A stretch of DNA of 64,000 nucleotides from an uncultured Eubacteriales bacterium (GTDB lineage Bacteria; Bacillota; Clostridia; Oscillospirales; Acutalibacteraceae): positions 1 to 64,000 of the forward strand of contig CAREUR010000001.1 of the NCBI GenBank assembly GCA_948968885.1, written 5' to 3'. Shown here piece after piece: positions 42,799 through 52,009 of the stretch (positions are counted from its first letter, which is position 1; each line of letters starts with the position of its first letter). Below the pieces are notes generated by a model. It did no database searches, was not told the origin of the DNA, and saw only the letters and a list, made by a program, of their open reading frames with translations. The position numbers and the translations under genes were made by a program.

Positions 42799-43476
42799 CT
42801 ATTTTTTGTCGATTATTTTGGGCCTGTTCTCTACGTTTGCAATTGTCACCCCTATCACAGTTTTGGCGCCGGATTTCAAGATCACATCCGCGCATTCTGC
42901 CATTGTGTTGCCCGTTGTCAGGATGTCGTCGCAAATTACGATGGTTTTGTCCTTTACGGCCGCGCTGTCTATGATCGCGTAAACATCCTTCACGTTCTCA
43001 ATTCGCTCCTGCTGGCTAAGTTCGTGCTGAGTTTTATTCCGTTTGACTTTTTTCAGCGTCTCCGCGTAAGGAATGCCAGTCAGCCAGCTTACTTCTCTGG
43101 CAAAAATCTCCGCCTGGTTGAACCCGCGCTCTCGTTTTCTGGCCTTGTGCAGCGGGACGCTCGTTATAAAGTCCACTTTTGCGATGTCAAAGCTCTCGGC
43201 CAAAACGTTGGTCACATATTTGCCAAACGGAACCGCAAAATTTTTGGCTCCGTTGAATTTATAATCGTGTATCGCTCCGCGGATCGGCTCCACATAGGCA
43301 AACGGCGCCACACATTCGAATCTACGCCCGGTCCGCGTTGTTAACGTACATTTTATCGACTTTCGGTTTATCTTTTTCTCGCAGTCTCGGCACACAACCT
43401 CATCTGCAGAGATTATCCCTTTGCAAAACGGGCACCGTGCGGGGAAAAATACGGACAAAATTTTTCTAAAGTTCAT
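42799..43476 (-). CDS. comF: ComF family phosphoribosyltransferase-like protein
   Basis: Protein of 225 aa. N-terminal zinc ribbon with C15, C18, C29, C32; PRTase domain with VPLHKARKRERGFNQAEIFAREV and PRPP motif VICDDILTTGNT. ComF is linked to DNA uptake or amidophosphoribosyl chemistry. Its ATG overlaps the recD2 stop by four bases (ATGA). Confidence 0.92.
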   Translation of the reverse strand: MNFRKILSVFFPARCPFCKGIISADEVVCRDCEKKINRKSIKCTLTTRTGRRFECVAPFAYVEPIRGAIHDYKFNGAKNFAVPFGKYVTNVLAESFDIAKVDFITSVPLHKARKRERGFNQAEIFAREVSWLTGIPYAETLKKVKRNKTQHELSQQERIENVKDVYAIIDSAAVKDKTIVICDDILTTGNTMAECADVILKSGAKTVIGVTIANVENRPKIIDKK

Positions 43477-45701
43477 TCCGTCGCCCCCTCACAGCCTTTT
43501 ACCAAAAAATTCTTCAGCCCCGAAAATCGCCTTGTTTTCTTGTTGTTTTCGACCATCTTCCTCACCGTCCAGTCGTTTCCCACCAGTACAATCATCGACC
43601 TAGCCCGTGTTACCGCCGTGTACAGCAAATTCCTGTAATACAACTGCGGCGCGCCGAAGTACATCGGCATCACGACCGCCTCAAACTCGCTGCCCTGGCT
43701 CTTGTGCACGGTTATGGCGTAGGCTAAGTCCAGGTCCTTTGCGCTTTCTAGGTCATATTTAGCATACTTATCGTCAAACTGCACGATTAGCACGCCCTCT
43801 GCCTTGTCGATGTTCAAAAGAATCCCGATATCGCCGTTAAAGACGCCCTCGCCGCCGGTGCCATCCTCGCGTGCAAACATTATATCGTAATTATTTTTTA
43901 TCTGCATCACCTTGTCGCCCTCGCGAAAGACCGTCCCGTTTATGTTGATCTCTTTTTTTGCCGTGCTGGCGCCATTTATAGCCTCTTGCATGGCCTTATT
44001 TATCTGCACAGTGCCAAGCGGACCCTTTTTGCCCGGCGCAATCACCTGTATGTCGAACAGCGAGGAGTACCCGTATGTCTCCGGCAGCCGCCTGGTGCAC
44101 AAATCCCTAATCGTGTCGCTGATTGTCTGCTGATCATTCACCCTCATGAAGAAGAAATCGTTATCTCTTACCGACAGCTCAGGCATCTCACCGTTTACAA
44201 TTCTGTGCGCGTTCGTTACAATCAGGCTTTTCTGCGACTGCCTAAAAATTTCCTTTAGCTCCACGGTGGCGATTACCCCCGATTTTATCAGGTCCGAGAG
44301 CACATTTCCCGCTCCCACCGAGGGCAGCTGGTCGCAGTCCCCAACCATGATGAGCCTGCACCCCAGCGGCAACGCCCTCAGCACGCCTTCAAACAGCGCG
44401 GCATCCACCATCGACAGCTCATCCAAAATCAGCGCGTCGCAATCCAGCAAGTTCTTCTCATTCCGCTTAAACACCTGCTTGTCGTCCGCGTCCCACTGCA
44501 CCTCTAGCAGCCTGTGGATAGTCTTGGCCTCCTTGCCTGTCACCGCTGCCATCCTTTGTACCGCTCTGCCGGTGGGCGCCGCCAGACTGACTTTTTCTCC
44601 GTTCTTTTCGAGGATATTTATGATCGCATTAAGAGTCGTGGTTTTGCCCGTGCCCGGACCACCCGTCAAAATCAGTAATCCTTCTTCTAGCGCTTGCTTT
44701 ATCGCCGTTCTTTGGAGCTTTGCATAACTTATTTTGTGCTCCCTTTCGATGGCTTCTATGAATTCGTCCGCTCCCAGGATTTTCTTTGGCGGAAATTTCA
44801 ACATCATCAGCAGCCGCCCCGCCGAGTACACCTCGATTTGATGCATTTTGCTTGTAAAGATGAATTCCCTTTCGCCCATGATATCCCGCTGCAACGTGCC
44901 CTCTTGCACCAGCTCCTCCAGCACTCTGTCGGCCTTTTCTAGCTCTATGTTCAAAAAATTCGCCGCCGCTTCGAGCAATTTGTCCTTTGGCAAGCATGTG
45001 TGTCCGTTATTCATATTATGCTGCAGGATGTAAACCGTCCCTGCGCGGATTCGGCAGTCGTCCTCTTGCGGCAGTTGCAGCGCGTACGCCAATTTATCGG
45101 CCCTTTCAAAGCTTACCCCCAGCGGCTCCTCGCACAGCAGATACGGATTCTCGTTGATGCGCTCGGCGGCCTCCTGGCCGTACTGCTTGTATATTTTTAT
45201 GGCCTCCTCCAGCGTTATGCCGTACTTCCCGAGGTATATCATCAGCTCTCTTACGCAAAACAGCTTGTTGAATTCATCCGAGATTTTTTGCGCCTTCTCT
45301 TGCGTGATTCCTCGTATTTTGGTCAGCTCCTGCGGCGTTTTTTCGATTACTTCAAGCGTTTTTTCACCAAATTTCTCCACCAACTTACTCGCGATCCCCG
45401 GTCCTACGCCCTTTATCGCGCCAGAAGACAGATACTTCAAGATTGCTGCGGTTGTGGTCGGCATCGAGCGCTCGCATAATTCCACCACAAACTGCTCTCC
45501 AAACGTTGGGTGACTCTTGAAATTGCCCAGCAGCCTCACGTTTTCTCCCACGCCAACATACGGCAACGTCCCCACGGCGGTCAGCTGCTCGCCCTCCACG
45601 CTCAGTTCTATCACGCTATAGCCGTTCTGCTCGTTCCGGAACACGATCCGCTCCACCGCGCCCCTCACTTCGTACAGCGTTTTCGTCTCGCCCTGCGTCA
45701 T
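43473..45701 (-). CDS. recD2: RecD2-type ATP-dependent DNA helicase
   Basis: Protein of 742 aa. N-terminal OB-like and HhH region (VGPGIASKLVEKFGEKTLEVI), helicase motifs LTGGPGTGKTTTLNAI (I), ALILDELSMVDA (II), MVGDCDQLPSVGAGNVL (III), and C-terminal LAYAITVHKSQGSEFEAVVMP (UvrD-C type). It is a 5'-3' helicase in repair, not part of RecBCD. ATG 45701 follows AAAAAAGGAG. Coupled to comF. Confidence 0.95.
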   Translation of the reverse strand: MTQGETKTLYEVRGAVERIVFRNEQNGYSVIELSVEGEQLTAVGTLPYVGVGENVRLLGNFKSHPTFGEQFVVELCERSMPTTTAAILKYLSSGAIKGVGPGIASKLVEKFGEKTLEVIEKTPQELTKIRGITQEKAQKISDEFNKLFCVRELMIYLGKYGITLEEAIKIYKQYGQEAAERINENPYLLCEEPLGVSFERADKLAYALQLPQEDDCRIRAGTVYILQHNMNNGHTCLPKDKLLEAAANFLNIELEKADRVLEELVQEGTLQRDIMGEREFIFTSKMHQIEVYSAGRLLMMLKFPPKKILGADEFIEAIEREHKISYAKLQRTAIKQALEEGLLILTGGPGTGKTTTLNAIINILEKNGEKVSLAAPTGRAVQRMAAVTGKEAKTIHRLLEVQWDADDKQVFKRNEKNLLDCDALILDELSMVDAALFEGVLRALPLGCRLIMVGDCDQLPSVGAGNVLSDLIKSGVIATVELKEIFRQSQKSLIVTNAHRIVNGEMPELSVRDNDFFFMRVNDQQTISDTIRDLCTRRLPETYGYSSLFDIQVIAPGKKGPLGTVQINKAMQEAINGASTAKKEININGTVFREGDKVMQIKNNYDIMFAREDGTGGEGVFNGDIGILLNIDKAEGVLIVQFDDKYAKYDLESAKDLDLAYAITVHKSQGSEFEAVVMPMYFGAPQLYYRNLLYTAVTRARSMIVLVGNDWTVRKMVENNKKTRRFSGLKNFLVKGCEGATE

Positions 45702-45731
45702 CTTTAACTCCTTTTTTACCTGCAATCGGCT

Positions 45732-46391
45732 TCACGCCGCGCCGTTATTGAACTTGACAAACTTATTTATAAGCTTACAAAACATCTGGATGGTTGGCCC
45801 ACCCAGCAGTGCGGGGAATCCCGTTGCTGCGCCAACCTCGCCGCCCAGCAAAAAGCCTATCACCAGCGCGGCTATGTCCAGCGCCGCCCGTATGAACCTA
45901 TACTCCTTGCCGGTTCTGTCCCGCAGCAGCATCGCAAAGCCCGTCCATGTGTCCTGCCCGATGTCCACTGTGATGAAGAGCGCCGTCCCAAAAAACAAGG
46001 ACGCGCACGCCGCCAAAACCGCGACGCTTCTAAAGAGTAGTCCGCCCGCCGCGGCATTTAGCGCAGAATACGTGGCGACTCCTAGGTTAACGAAAAATCC
46101 CAGCGGCAGAACGTTGATGAGCGTGCCGATGTTTATGTACTTTCTGCCAAAAATCAGGACGACAACGAGCAGCGTATAGGCCGTGGCATTGACCGCCGCG
46201 CCCATGCTGATGCCGAAAAATTTATGCAGACCGTCCGAAAGCACCGAAATTGGGTCGTTTCCCAGCCCGGCGCAAGAGTTCAGCCCAATGCCCATACCGA
46301 TTAGCACGTCTCCAAAAAAGGCTAGTATCATTTTTTTGATCAAAACTGGCTTCGGCTGCCTAAATACCGAGAAATCGAACCTCGACGTCAT
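45732..46391 (-). CDS. YczE/YyaS/YitT-family membrane protein
   Basis: Protein of 219 aa with about five membrane segments; N-terminus FGDVLIGMGIGLNSCAGLGNDPISVLSDGL is typical of the YczE branch. Function unknown; some members affect lipopeptide production or transport. It lies upstream of recD2 with a 30-base gap, so co-transcription is likely. The leader has a small hairpin (GCGTTG with CAACGC, 46409-46425). Confidence 0.8.
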   Translation of the reverse strand: MTSRFDFSVFRQPKPVLIKKMILAFFGDVLIGMGIGLNSCAGLGNDPISVLSDGLHKFFGISMGAAVNATAYTLLVVVLIFGRKYINIGTLINVLPLGFFVNLGVATYSALNAAAGGLLFRSVAVLAACASLFFGTALFITVDIGQDTWTGFAMLLRDRTGKEYRFIRAALDIAALVIGFLLGGEVGAATGFPALLGGPTIQMFCKLINKFVKFNNGAA

Positions 46392-46435
46392 GCTCGCGCC
46401 CCCATTTCGCGTTGTTTTTCAACGCACTAATACTA

Positions 46436-46464
46436 ATTATAATACATTAATCGCCGCTCGTAAA
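46436..46464 (-). promoter_or_regulatory. Promoter of the yczE-recD2-comF unit
   Basis: On the minus strand TTTACG (46459-46464) and TATAAT (46436-46441), 17-base spacer, 45 bases before the start codon. Confidence 0.7.
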
Positions 46465-46485
46465 GGCACTTTCGCCCGCGACGCT

Positions 46486-46546
46486 ACAAAAAAACTTGCA
46501 CACGCTCCCCTCAAAGTTTGGCTAAAAACCGGGGCGCATCGCAAGT
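46486..46546 (-). terminator. Intrinsic terminator of the V-ATPase operon
   Basis: On the minus strand ACTTGC (46541-46546) pairs with GCAAGT (46494-46499); an inner stem of GCGCCCC with GGGGAGCG extends it, and TTTTTTT follows. It lies 25 bases beyond the atpD-type stop codon. Confidence 0.85.
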
Positions 46547-46570
46547 TGTCTCACTTTAAATCCACCAAAA

Positions 46571-47182
46571 TCAAGCTTTTTTCTTTTTTATCACTTTGAG
46601 CCTCGAGAACTCCTCGCGGTCCTTCTCCTCCAGAGCGTCGGTTATAAACTTAATAGACCTCTCAAACCGCGGTATAACTATGTTTTTGAGCGCATTTGCT
46701 CTTTTTTGCGTCTTCCCAATGGCGTCCGCTAACCGATACACGCTATTTTCGATTTCGGACAAATCCGCGCTCAGCTTTTTCACATTCAAGAAGCTTCGAT
46801 ACGCCTCGTCCAGCATGGAATTCGAATTGTAAAGGCCAAACGGCAGCTTGCGGCTCTGATCCTCGCTAAACGAAACGATGGGGATCTCGACCCCCATGAC
46901 ACTCCGGTACGAAATCTTGAGGCTATCATCAATCGGCACCGTGCCGGCGATCTCCTCAATCATGCCCAGCGTAATGTTGGCTTTCTGCAGCGCTGCATAC
47001 GCTTTTGCGTACGTTGTGTCGATTCGCTTCTGAATCTTCGACGCATGCTTGATAAGCAGCATCATTTCGCGGATTAAGATGTTTCTTTTTTTGTCCATCA
47101 GCTCAAATCCGCCCTTTGCCAGCTCATAAGACTTCTTCATCGCGATCAGGTTGCCCTTTGTTGGCACTACCGACATGTTCAC
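46571..47182 (-). CDS. V-type ATP synthase subunit D
   Basis: Protein of 203 aa, the central rotor shaft of V1. Antiparallel coiled coils are visible: N-terminal VPTKGNLIAMKKSYELAKGGFELMDKKRNILIREM and C-terminal KTQKRANALKNIVIPRFERSIKFI. GTG 47182 has GGGGGTG upstream; ATG 47176 is an alternative. Last gene of the operon, followed by a terminator. Confidence 0.96.
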   Translation of the reverse strand: MNMSVVPTKGNLIAMKKSYELAKGGFELMDKKRNILIREMMLLIKHASKIQKRIDTTYAKAYAALQKANITLGMIEEIAGTVPIDDSLKISYRSVMGVEIPIVSFSEDQSRKLPFGLYNSNSMLDEAYRSFLNVKKLSADLSEIENSVYRLADAIGKTQKRANALKNIVIPRFERSIKFITDALEEKDREEFSRLKVIKKKKA

Positions 47183-47257
47183 TCGAATTCACCCCCGTTT
47201 TGGTTGCGTCAAACGCCCAAATTTCGCTATTCTGCCTCGCTATTTTCTTTTTCAGAA

Positions 47258-48703
47258 TTATCCCTGAGTACTCTCGGTCGCCTCTTTCTGTGTCTCTGCA
47301 GCGCCCGTTTTCTCCTTCTGCTCGGCCTTCTCCTCGTGGTAATATTTCTCCAAAATCGCGTCATCCACGCGGTCTAGCTCCTTTTTGGACAGCATAGAAA
47401 GCAGCTTCCAGCCCAAATCCAGGCTCTTTTTGATGCTCCTATCCTCGTTTGCCACCTGATTGATAAACTTCGCCTCGAACTCCTTGCCAAACGCCAGAAT
47501 CTTCTTGTCGTCGGGCGAGAGCTCCTCCTCACCAATGACCGAAGCCAGTGAGCGCGCGTCTTTAACCTTTGCATAAGACGCAAAAAGCTGATTTGCAAGC
47601 GCAGAATGATCCTCCCGAGTGTAGCCATCCCCGATTCCATCCTTCATCAGGCGCGAAAGCGATGGCAAAACCGCAACCGGTGGGTAAATTCCCTCACCCT
47701 CCAGCGCGCGCTCTAGTACTATCTGTCCTTCGGTGATATACCCCGTCAAATCTGGCACCGGGTGCGTTATATCGTCGTTAGGCATCGTCAAAATGGGAAT
47801 CTGCGTAACCGAACCGCTCTTGCCCTTTATCATGCCGGCTCTTTCATAGAGTGAAGCCAAATCCGAGTACAAATAGCCCGGGTATCCCTTTCTGCCGGGG
47901 ATTTCCCCCTTAGATGAGCTGAATTCCCGCAATGCTTCGGCGTAAGACGTCATGTCCGTCATTATCACCAGTATATGCATGTTCTGCTCAAACGCCAAGT
48001 ACTCCGCCGCCGTCAGGGCACACCTCGGCGTCAGCGTTCTTTCGATAACCGGGTCATTGGACAAATTCAAAAACATCACGACGCGCTGCAGTACGCCGGA
48101 TTCCTCAAAGCTCCGCCGAAAATACTCCGCAACATCGTTCTTTACGCCCATCGCTGCAAAAACTATTGCGAAATTCTCGTTCTCATCCGATGCAATCTTG
48201 GCCTGCCGCGCAATTTGGACGGCCAGCTCGTTATGCTTCATGCCGGAGCCCGAAAATATCGGCAACTTCTGCCCGCGGATCAGCGTTGCCAGCGTGTCAA
48301 TTGTTGAGATGCCCGTGTTTATATAGTTTTGGGGGTACAGCCGCGATACCGGATTTATTGGTGTTCCGTTGATATTCATTTTCTTTTCTGGAAAAATATC
48401 GCCCAGCCCGTCAATGGGTCTGCCGGCTCCATCAAAGACCCTGCCCAGAATCTCCGGAGACAGCGCCAGTTCCATAGGGTGGCCCTTTAGCCGAGTCTTC
48501 GTATTTCCCAGCGAGATGCTTTTTGTGCCCTCAAAAACCTGCACAACGATGCGCTCGCCATCTATCTGCACGACCCTGCCCTGCCGCATCGAGCCATCTT
48601 CCAGCCGGATCTCCACAATTTCTTCAAAAGAAACCTCCGAAACACCGTCAATGACGATCAGCGAGCCGCTTATCTCCTTCACGCCAATATAATCGATTAT
48701 CAC
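47258..48703 (-). CDS. V-type ATP synthase subunit B
   Basis: Protein of 481 aa, the non-catalytic V1 head subunit. It has the family run [32 protein letters not shown] in place of a Walker A and [34 protein letters not shown]. The GTG start follows GGGGGCGTGA. The C-terminal 25 residues are Glu/Lys-rich and probably disordered. Lies between A and D subunit genes. Confidence 0.97.
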   Translation of the reverse strand: MIIDYIGVKEISGSLIVIDGVSEVSFEEIVEIRLEDGSMRQGRVVQIDGERIVVQVFEGTKSISLGNTKTRLKGHPMELALSPEILGRVFDGAGRPIDGLGDIFPEKKMNINGTPINPVSRLYPQNYINTGISTIDTLATLIRGQKLPIFSGSGMKHNELAVQIARQAKIASDENENFAIVFAAMGVKNDVAEYFRRSFEESGVLQRVVMFLNLSNDPVIERTLTPRCALTAAEYLAFEQNMHILVIMTDMTSYAEALREFSSSKGEIPGRKGYPGYLYSDLASLYERAGMIKGKSGSVTQIPILTMPNDDITHPVPDLTGYITEGQIVLERALEGEGIYPPVAVLPSLSRLMKDGIGDGYTREDHSALANQLFASYAKVKDARSLASVIGEEELSPDDKKILAFGKEFEAKFINQVANEDRSIKKSLDLGWKLLSMLSKKELDRVDDAILEKYYHEEKAEQKEKTGAAETQKEATESTQG

Positions 48704-48755
48704 GTTATCACGCCCCCATTTCGTTTTACTCGTTGCCCGTCAGCCCTCGCCACAC

Positions 48756-50516
48756 CTAGGATTTCAGTATCCCATCAAACACCTTGTCAATCTCCGCGAT
48801 ATAATCGTCGAACAGCGCCAGATTGTCGTTTGGCACGTCGTACTTCATCTTCGTCAGCTTGTCGAATAGCCCCATCTCTGATATCCGCGAGATCGGGATC
48901 GACGCCAAAATCAGCTGCCGCGCCTTGTCCTCCAGGTGCAAGATGACCTTCATCATCAGCTTTTGCTTGCGCAGCGGCACGAAGGTGTCGTCCTTATGAA
49001 ACGCGTTCTGCTGCAAAAAGCCAACCCGGATGACCCTTGCAATCTCGATAACCAATTTCTGGTCATCTGGCAAAACGTCCGACCCAATCAGCTTTACGAT
49101 CTCCATCAGCTTGTTTTCCTCGTGAAGAATCGCGCTTATTTTTGCTCGATATTTTATGAACTTTTGCCCGACATTCTCGGCAAACCAAGGGTCCAAGTCT
49201 ATGAAATACTCGCTATAGCTCTGCATCCAGTTGATCGCGGGGTAATGCCGCGCGTAGGCTAGGGATTTGTCGAGAGCCCAGAAAGCACGCACAAACCGCT
49301 TGGTGTTCTGCGTAACCGGCTCCGAGAAGTCCGCCCCCTGTGGCGAAACCGCTCCAATTATCGTCACAGAGCCATCCGAGCCATTCAAATTCTTAGTGAG
49401 CCCAGCCCGCTCGTAAAATTCCGACAACCGCGATGGCAAATACGCTGGGAATCCCTCTTCTGCCGGCATTTCTTCCAGTCGGCCAGAAATCTCGCGCAGG
49501 GCCTCCGCCCACCGAGAAGTCGAGTCCGCCATGATTGCCACGTGATATCCCATGTCGCGATAGTACTCCGCCAGCGTTATTCCGGTATAAATCGAAGCCT
49601 CCCGCGCCGCAACCGGCATGTTAGAGGTGTTTGCAATAAGTACAGTCCGCTCCGTCATAGGTTTGCCGGACTTTGGATCCACCAACTCCGAGAACTCACT
49701 CAGCACCTGGCTCATTTCGTTGCCTCGCTCGCCGCAGCCTACATACACTATGATATCAGCGTCACACCACTTTGCCAGCTGATGCTGCGTCATGGTTTTG
49801 CCCGCTCCAAAGCCTCCGGGCACCGCCGCTGCGCCACCTTTAGCAATCGGAAACAGCGTATCGATGACTCTCTGCCCCGTGATTAGCGGAATCGTCATGG
49901 GCAATCTCTCTGCAACCGGGCGCGGAGTCCGTATTGGCCATTTTTGACACAGCGTCAATCCGATGTCCTCGCCATTTTCGGTTTTTATCGTTACAACTAC
50001 GTCGTTAACGCGGTACTTTCCGTCCTTTTGCACCGACGTGACCTCGCCCGAAACTCCCGGCGGCAACATGCATCTGTGCGTGATTATGCTTGTCTCTGGG
50101 CACTCTGCGTAAACGTCTCCGGCGTTGAGCTTTTCGCCTACCTTCGCAATGACCGTTACATCCCACTTTTTGTTTTCGTCAAGCGACGAGACCTCCGCCC
50201 CTCTCGCGATGAACGCCCCAGCCTGCAGCTCAATTGCTCGCAATGGCCGTTGGATTCCGTCAAAAATATTATTGATTATTCCCGGCCCCAATGTCACCGT
50301 CATTGGCTGTCCGGTGCCCTCCACGGGCTCTCCAGGCCGAAGTCCGGTTGTCTCCTCGTAAACCTGAATGGTCGTGAGCGCCTCTGTGATGCCGATGACC
50401 TCTCCAATGAGCTTATCCTCGCCCACGAAGACCATTTCCATCATAGAAAAAGCATCCGTATCCCGCACCGTTACGACCGGCCCGTTTATTCCGAAAATAA
50501 CATTTTGATTTATCAT
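48756..50516 (-). CDS. V-type ATP synthase subunit A (catalytic)
   Basis: Protein of 586 aa, the catalytic head subunit. Walker A reads GGFGAGKTMTQHQLAK (near residue 235), and DSTSRWAEALREISGRLEEMPAEEGFPAYLP is a family hallmark. The non-homologous insert typical of A subunits (IITHRCMLPPGVSGEVTSV) is present. It hydrolyses or makes ATP with B. ATG start; the gene lies 27 bases after subunit E. Confidence 0.98.
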   Translation of the reverse strand: MINQNVIFGINGPVVTVRDTDAFSMMEMVFVGEDKLIGEVIGITEALTTIQVYEETTGLRPGEPVEGTGQPMTVTLGPGIINNIFDGIQRPLRAIELQAGAFIARGAEVSSLDENKKWDVTVIAKVGEKLNAGDVYAECPETSIITHRCMLPPGVSGEVTSVQKDGKYRVNDVVVTIKTENGEDIGLTLCQKWPIRTPRPVAERLPMTIPLITGQRVIDTLFPIAKGGAAAVPGGFGAGKTMTQHQLAKWCDADIIVYVGCGERGNEMSQVLSEFSELVDPKSGKPMTERTVLIANTSNMPVAAREASIYTGITLAEYYRDMGYHVAIMADSTSRWAEALREISGRLEEMPAEEGFPAYLPSRLSEFYERAGLTKNLNGSDGSVTIIGAVSPQGADFSEPVTQNTKRFVRAFWALDKSLAYARHYPAINWMQSYSEYFIDLDPWFAENVGQKFIKYRAKISAILHEENKLMEIVKLIGSDVLPDDQKLVIEIARVIRVGFLQQNAFHKDDTFVPLRKQKLMMKVILHLEDKARQLILASIPISRISEMGLFDKLTKMKYDVPNDNLALFDDYIAEIDKVFDGILKS

Positions 50517-50543
50517 AAAAACACATCTCCACCACGCTCAGCG

Positions 50544-51137
50544 CTAAAATATGTTCAGCTTCGAGTTCTCTGCAAACCACTTTTTCTGGTCTTCCAGCTT
50601 CGCGTCAATCGTCTCGTCCACAACCAACGACATGGCCTTGTTAACCGCCAGTATGCCGCCAATCTTTATCTTATCGCTCACTTCCACCTTGCAAATTTTG
50701 CCGTAAGCCTCCCGAATATCATCGGCATATCCTTCATCACGACGGCTGATATACAAGGTCGTTCCGGATTTTTTCAGCACCTTAGAAATAGAAACCGCGT
50801 ACCTCTTCAAAACATCGACATAATCGGGCGAACTCACAAACTCCAAAAGCCGTTCTCTCGCCTTTTTAAATACATCCTCCACGATGGCTTGCCGCTTGGC
50901 AAAGAGCTTCTTGCGCTCCTCAAACTCCAGCTTAGAGACTTCGCTCGCGACATTCCTCTTCATCTGCGCCATCTCGTTCTGAATCAAAAAGTATGCATCC
51001 CGCAAAACCTCTGCCTCTGCCTTCTGCAGTTCATATTTTCGGAATTCTTCGGCGCTCGTCTTTATCTTTTTGCGCTGCTCGGCCGCGTACTTGTTTATCG
51101 CCTTCAAAAAGTTGCTGGTTTTACTTATGTCTCGCAC
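50544..51137 (-). CDS. V-type ATP synthase subunit E
   Basis: Protein of 197 aa, the peripheral stalk subunit: N-terminal coiled coil (residues 10-90, KKIKTSAEEFRKYELQKAEAEVL) and a mixed C-terminal domain (DKIKIGGILAVNKAMSLVVDETIDAKLE). The start is GTG with GGAGGGGTG upstream. It lies 37 bases after subunit F. Confidence 0.93.
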   Translation of the reverse strand: MRDISKTSNFLKAINKYAAEQRKKIKTSAEEFRKYELQKAEAEVLRDAYFLIQNEMAQMKRNVASEVSKLEFEERKKLFAKRQAIVEDVFKKARERLLEFVSSPDYVDVLKRYAVSISKVLKKSGTTLYISRRDEGYADDIREAYGKICKVEVSDKIKIGGILAVNKAMSLVVDETIDAKLEDQKKWFAENSKLNIF

Positions 51138-51174
51138 TCTTCGTCACCCCTCCGGGCAGGGAATCTCCCCAAAA

Positions 51175-51483
51175 TCAGATTTTAATTCCTATTGCGTCCC
51201 GCACATATTTCGTTATAGAATCCTTAGCTCGGCCGTTGCCATGCCGATCCGGGATCTCCACAATCAGCGGCCGCGAATGGTTCAGCTTTATGTCATAAAT
51301 GAACTCCCTGCAAATCTTCACCAAGTTCTCCGTAATCAGCACCACCGCGATGTCCTCATCCTTTAGCGCCTCGTTTATCGCGGTTTTTATCTCGTCCTCT
51401 TTGTGCACCACGACCCCCGGGATCCCGACCAGGCGCATTCCAACAAAGGTATCCTTATTGTCGCTGATAAGATGAAACTTCAC
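51175..51483 (-). CDS. V-type ATP synthase subunit F
   Basis: Protein of 102 aa, the rotor subunit F. The N-terminus KFHLISDNKDTFVGMRLVGIPGV and the motif IAVVLITENLVKI are typical. GTG 51483 is chosen to give the canonical start after GGGGAGAG; a frame start at 51504 is possible but adds seven residues. Lies between K and E genes. Confidence 0.93.
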   Translation of the reverse strand: MKFHLISDNKDTFVGMRLVGIPGVVVHKEDEIKTAINEALKDEDIAVVLITENLVKICREFIYDIKLNHSRPLIVEIPDRHGNGRAKDSITKYVRDAIGIKI

Positions 51484-51526
51484 AACAAGCACTCTCCCCA
51501 TCACAAGCCAAATCTAGGCCTTCAGT

Positions 51527-51976
51527 TTAAACGAACTTAATGAATATCGCGATGAGCAAGCCAAATATGGAAACACCTTCAGCCAAGCCCACAAACACAA
51601 TGGCCTTTCCAAATGCTTTTGGGTCTTCCGAAACCGCGCCAATAGCCGCAGGAGCCGCCGCCGCAACCGCGATTCCGCTGCCGATACATGCAAGGCCCAT
51701 TACCAACGCCATTGCCATCGAGTCCCACTCCTTGTCCGTCTTGCCCTGCTCCACCTGAGTCGCCACCGTGCTTGCTTCCACAACACCGTCAGCCGCGCCA
51801 TCGTCCGCCATAACAACTGTCGCGCACAATGATAGCATAAACAGCATCACAAACGAGCATATCTGCACAACCACCGCCTTGGCCGGCTTCATGCCTCTTT
51901 TCACGGCGTACGTACACATTCCCAACGAAACCACCAGCAAGCCCACAAACGTTACAAAAATCGACACTGCACTCAT
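51527..51976 (-). CDS. V-type ATP synthase subunit K (rotor ring)
   Basis: Protein of 149 aa. The C-terminal hairpin is canonical c-ring sequence: LACIGSGIAVAAAAPAAIGAVSEDPKAFGKAIVFVGLAEGVSIFGLLIAIF, with the ion-carrying Glu in GLAEG. The N-terminal hairpin has diverged and is joined by an acidic linker (DDGAADGVVEA). I believe this form is common in Clostridia. Sodium or proton specificity cannot be decided; no Gln typical of Na+ sites is evident in the partner helix. ATG start after GAGGAAATT. Confidence 0.94.
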   Translation of the reverse strand: MSAVSIFVTFVGLLVVSLGMCTYAVKRGMKPAKAVVVQICSFVMLFMLSLCATVVMADDGAADGVVEASTVATQVEQGKTDKEWDSMAMALVMGLACIGSGIAVAAAAPAAIGAVSEDPKAFGKAIVFVGLAEGVSIFGLLIAIFIKFV

Positions 51977-52009
51977 TACAATTTCCTCCGCAATCCTAAA
52001 TATTTTTAT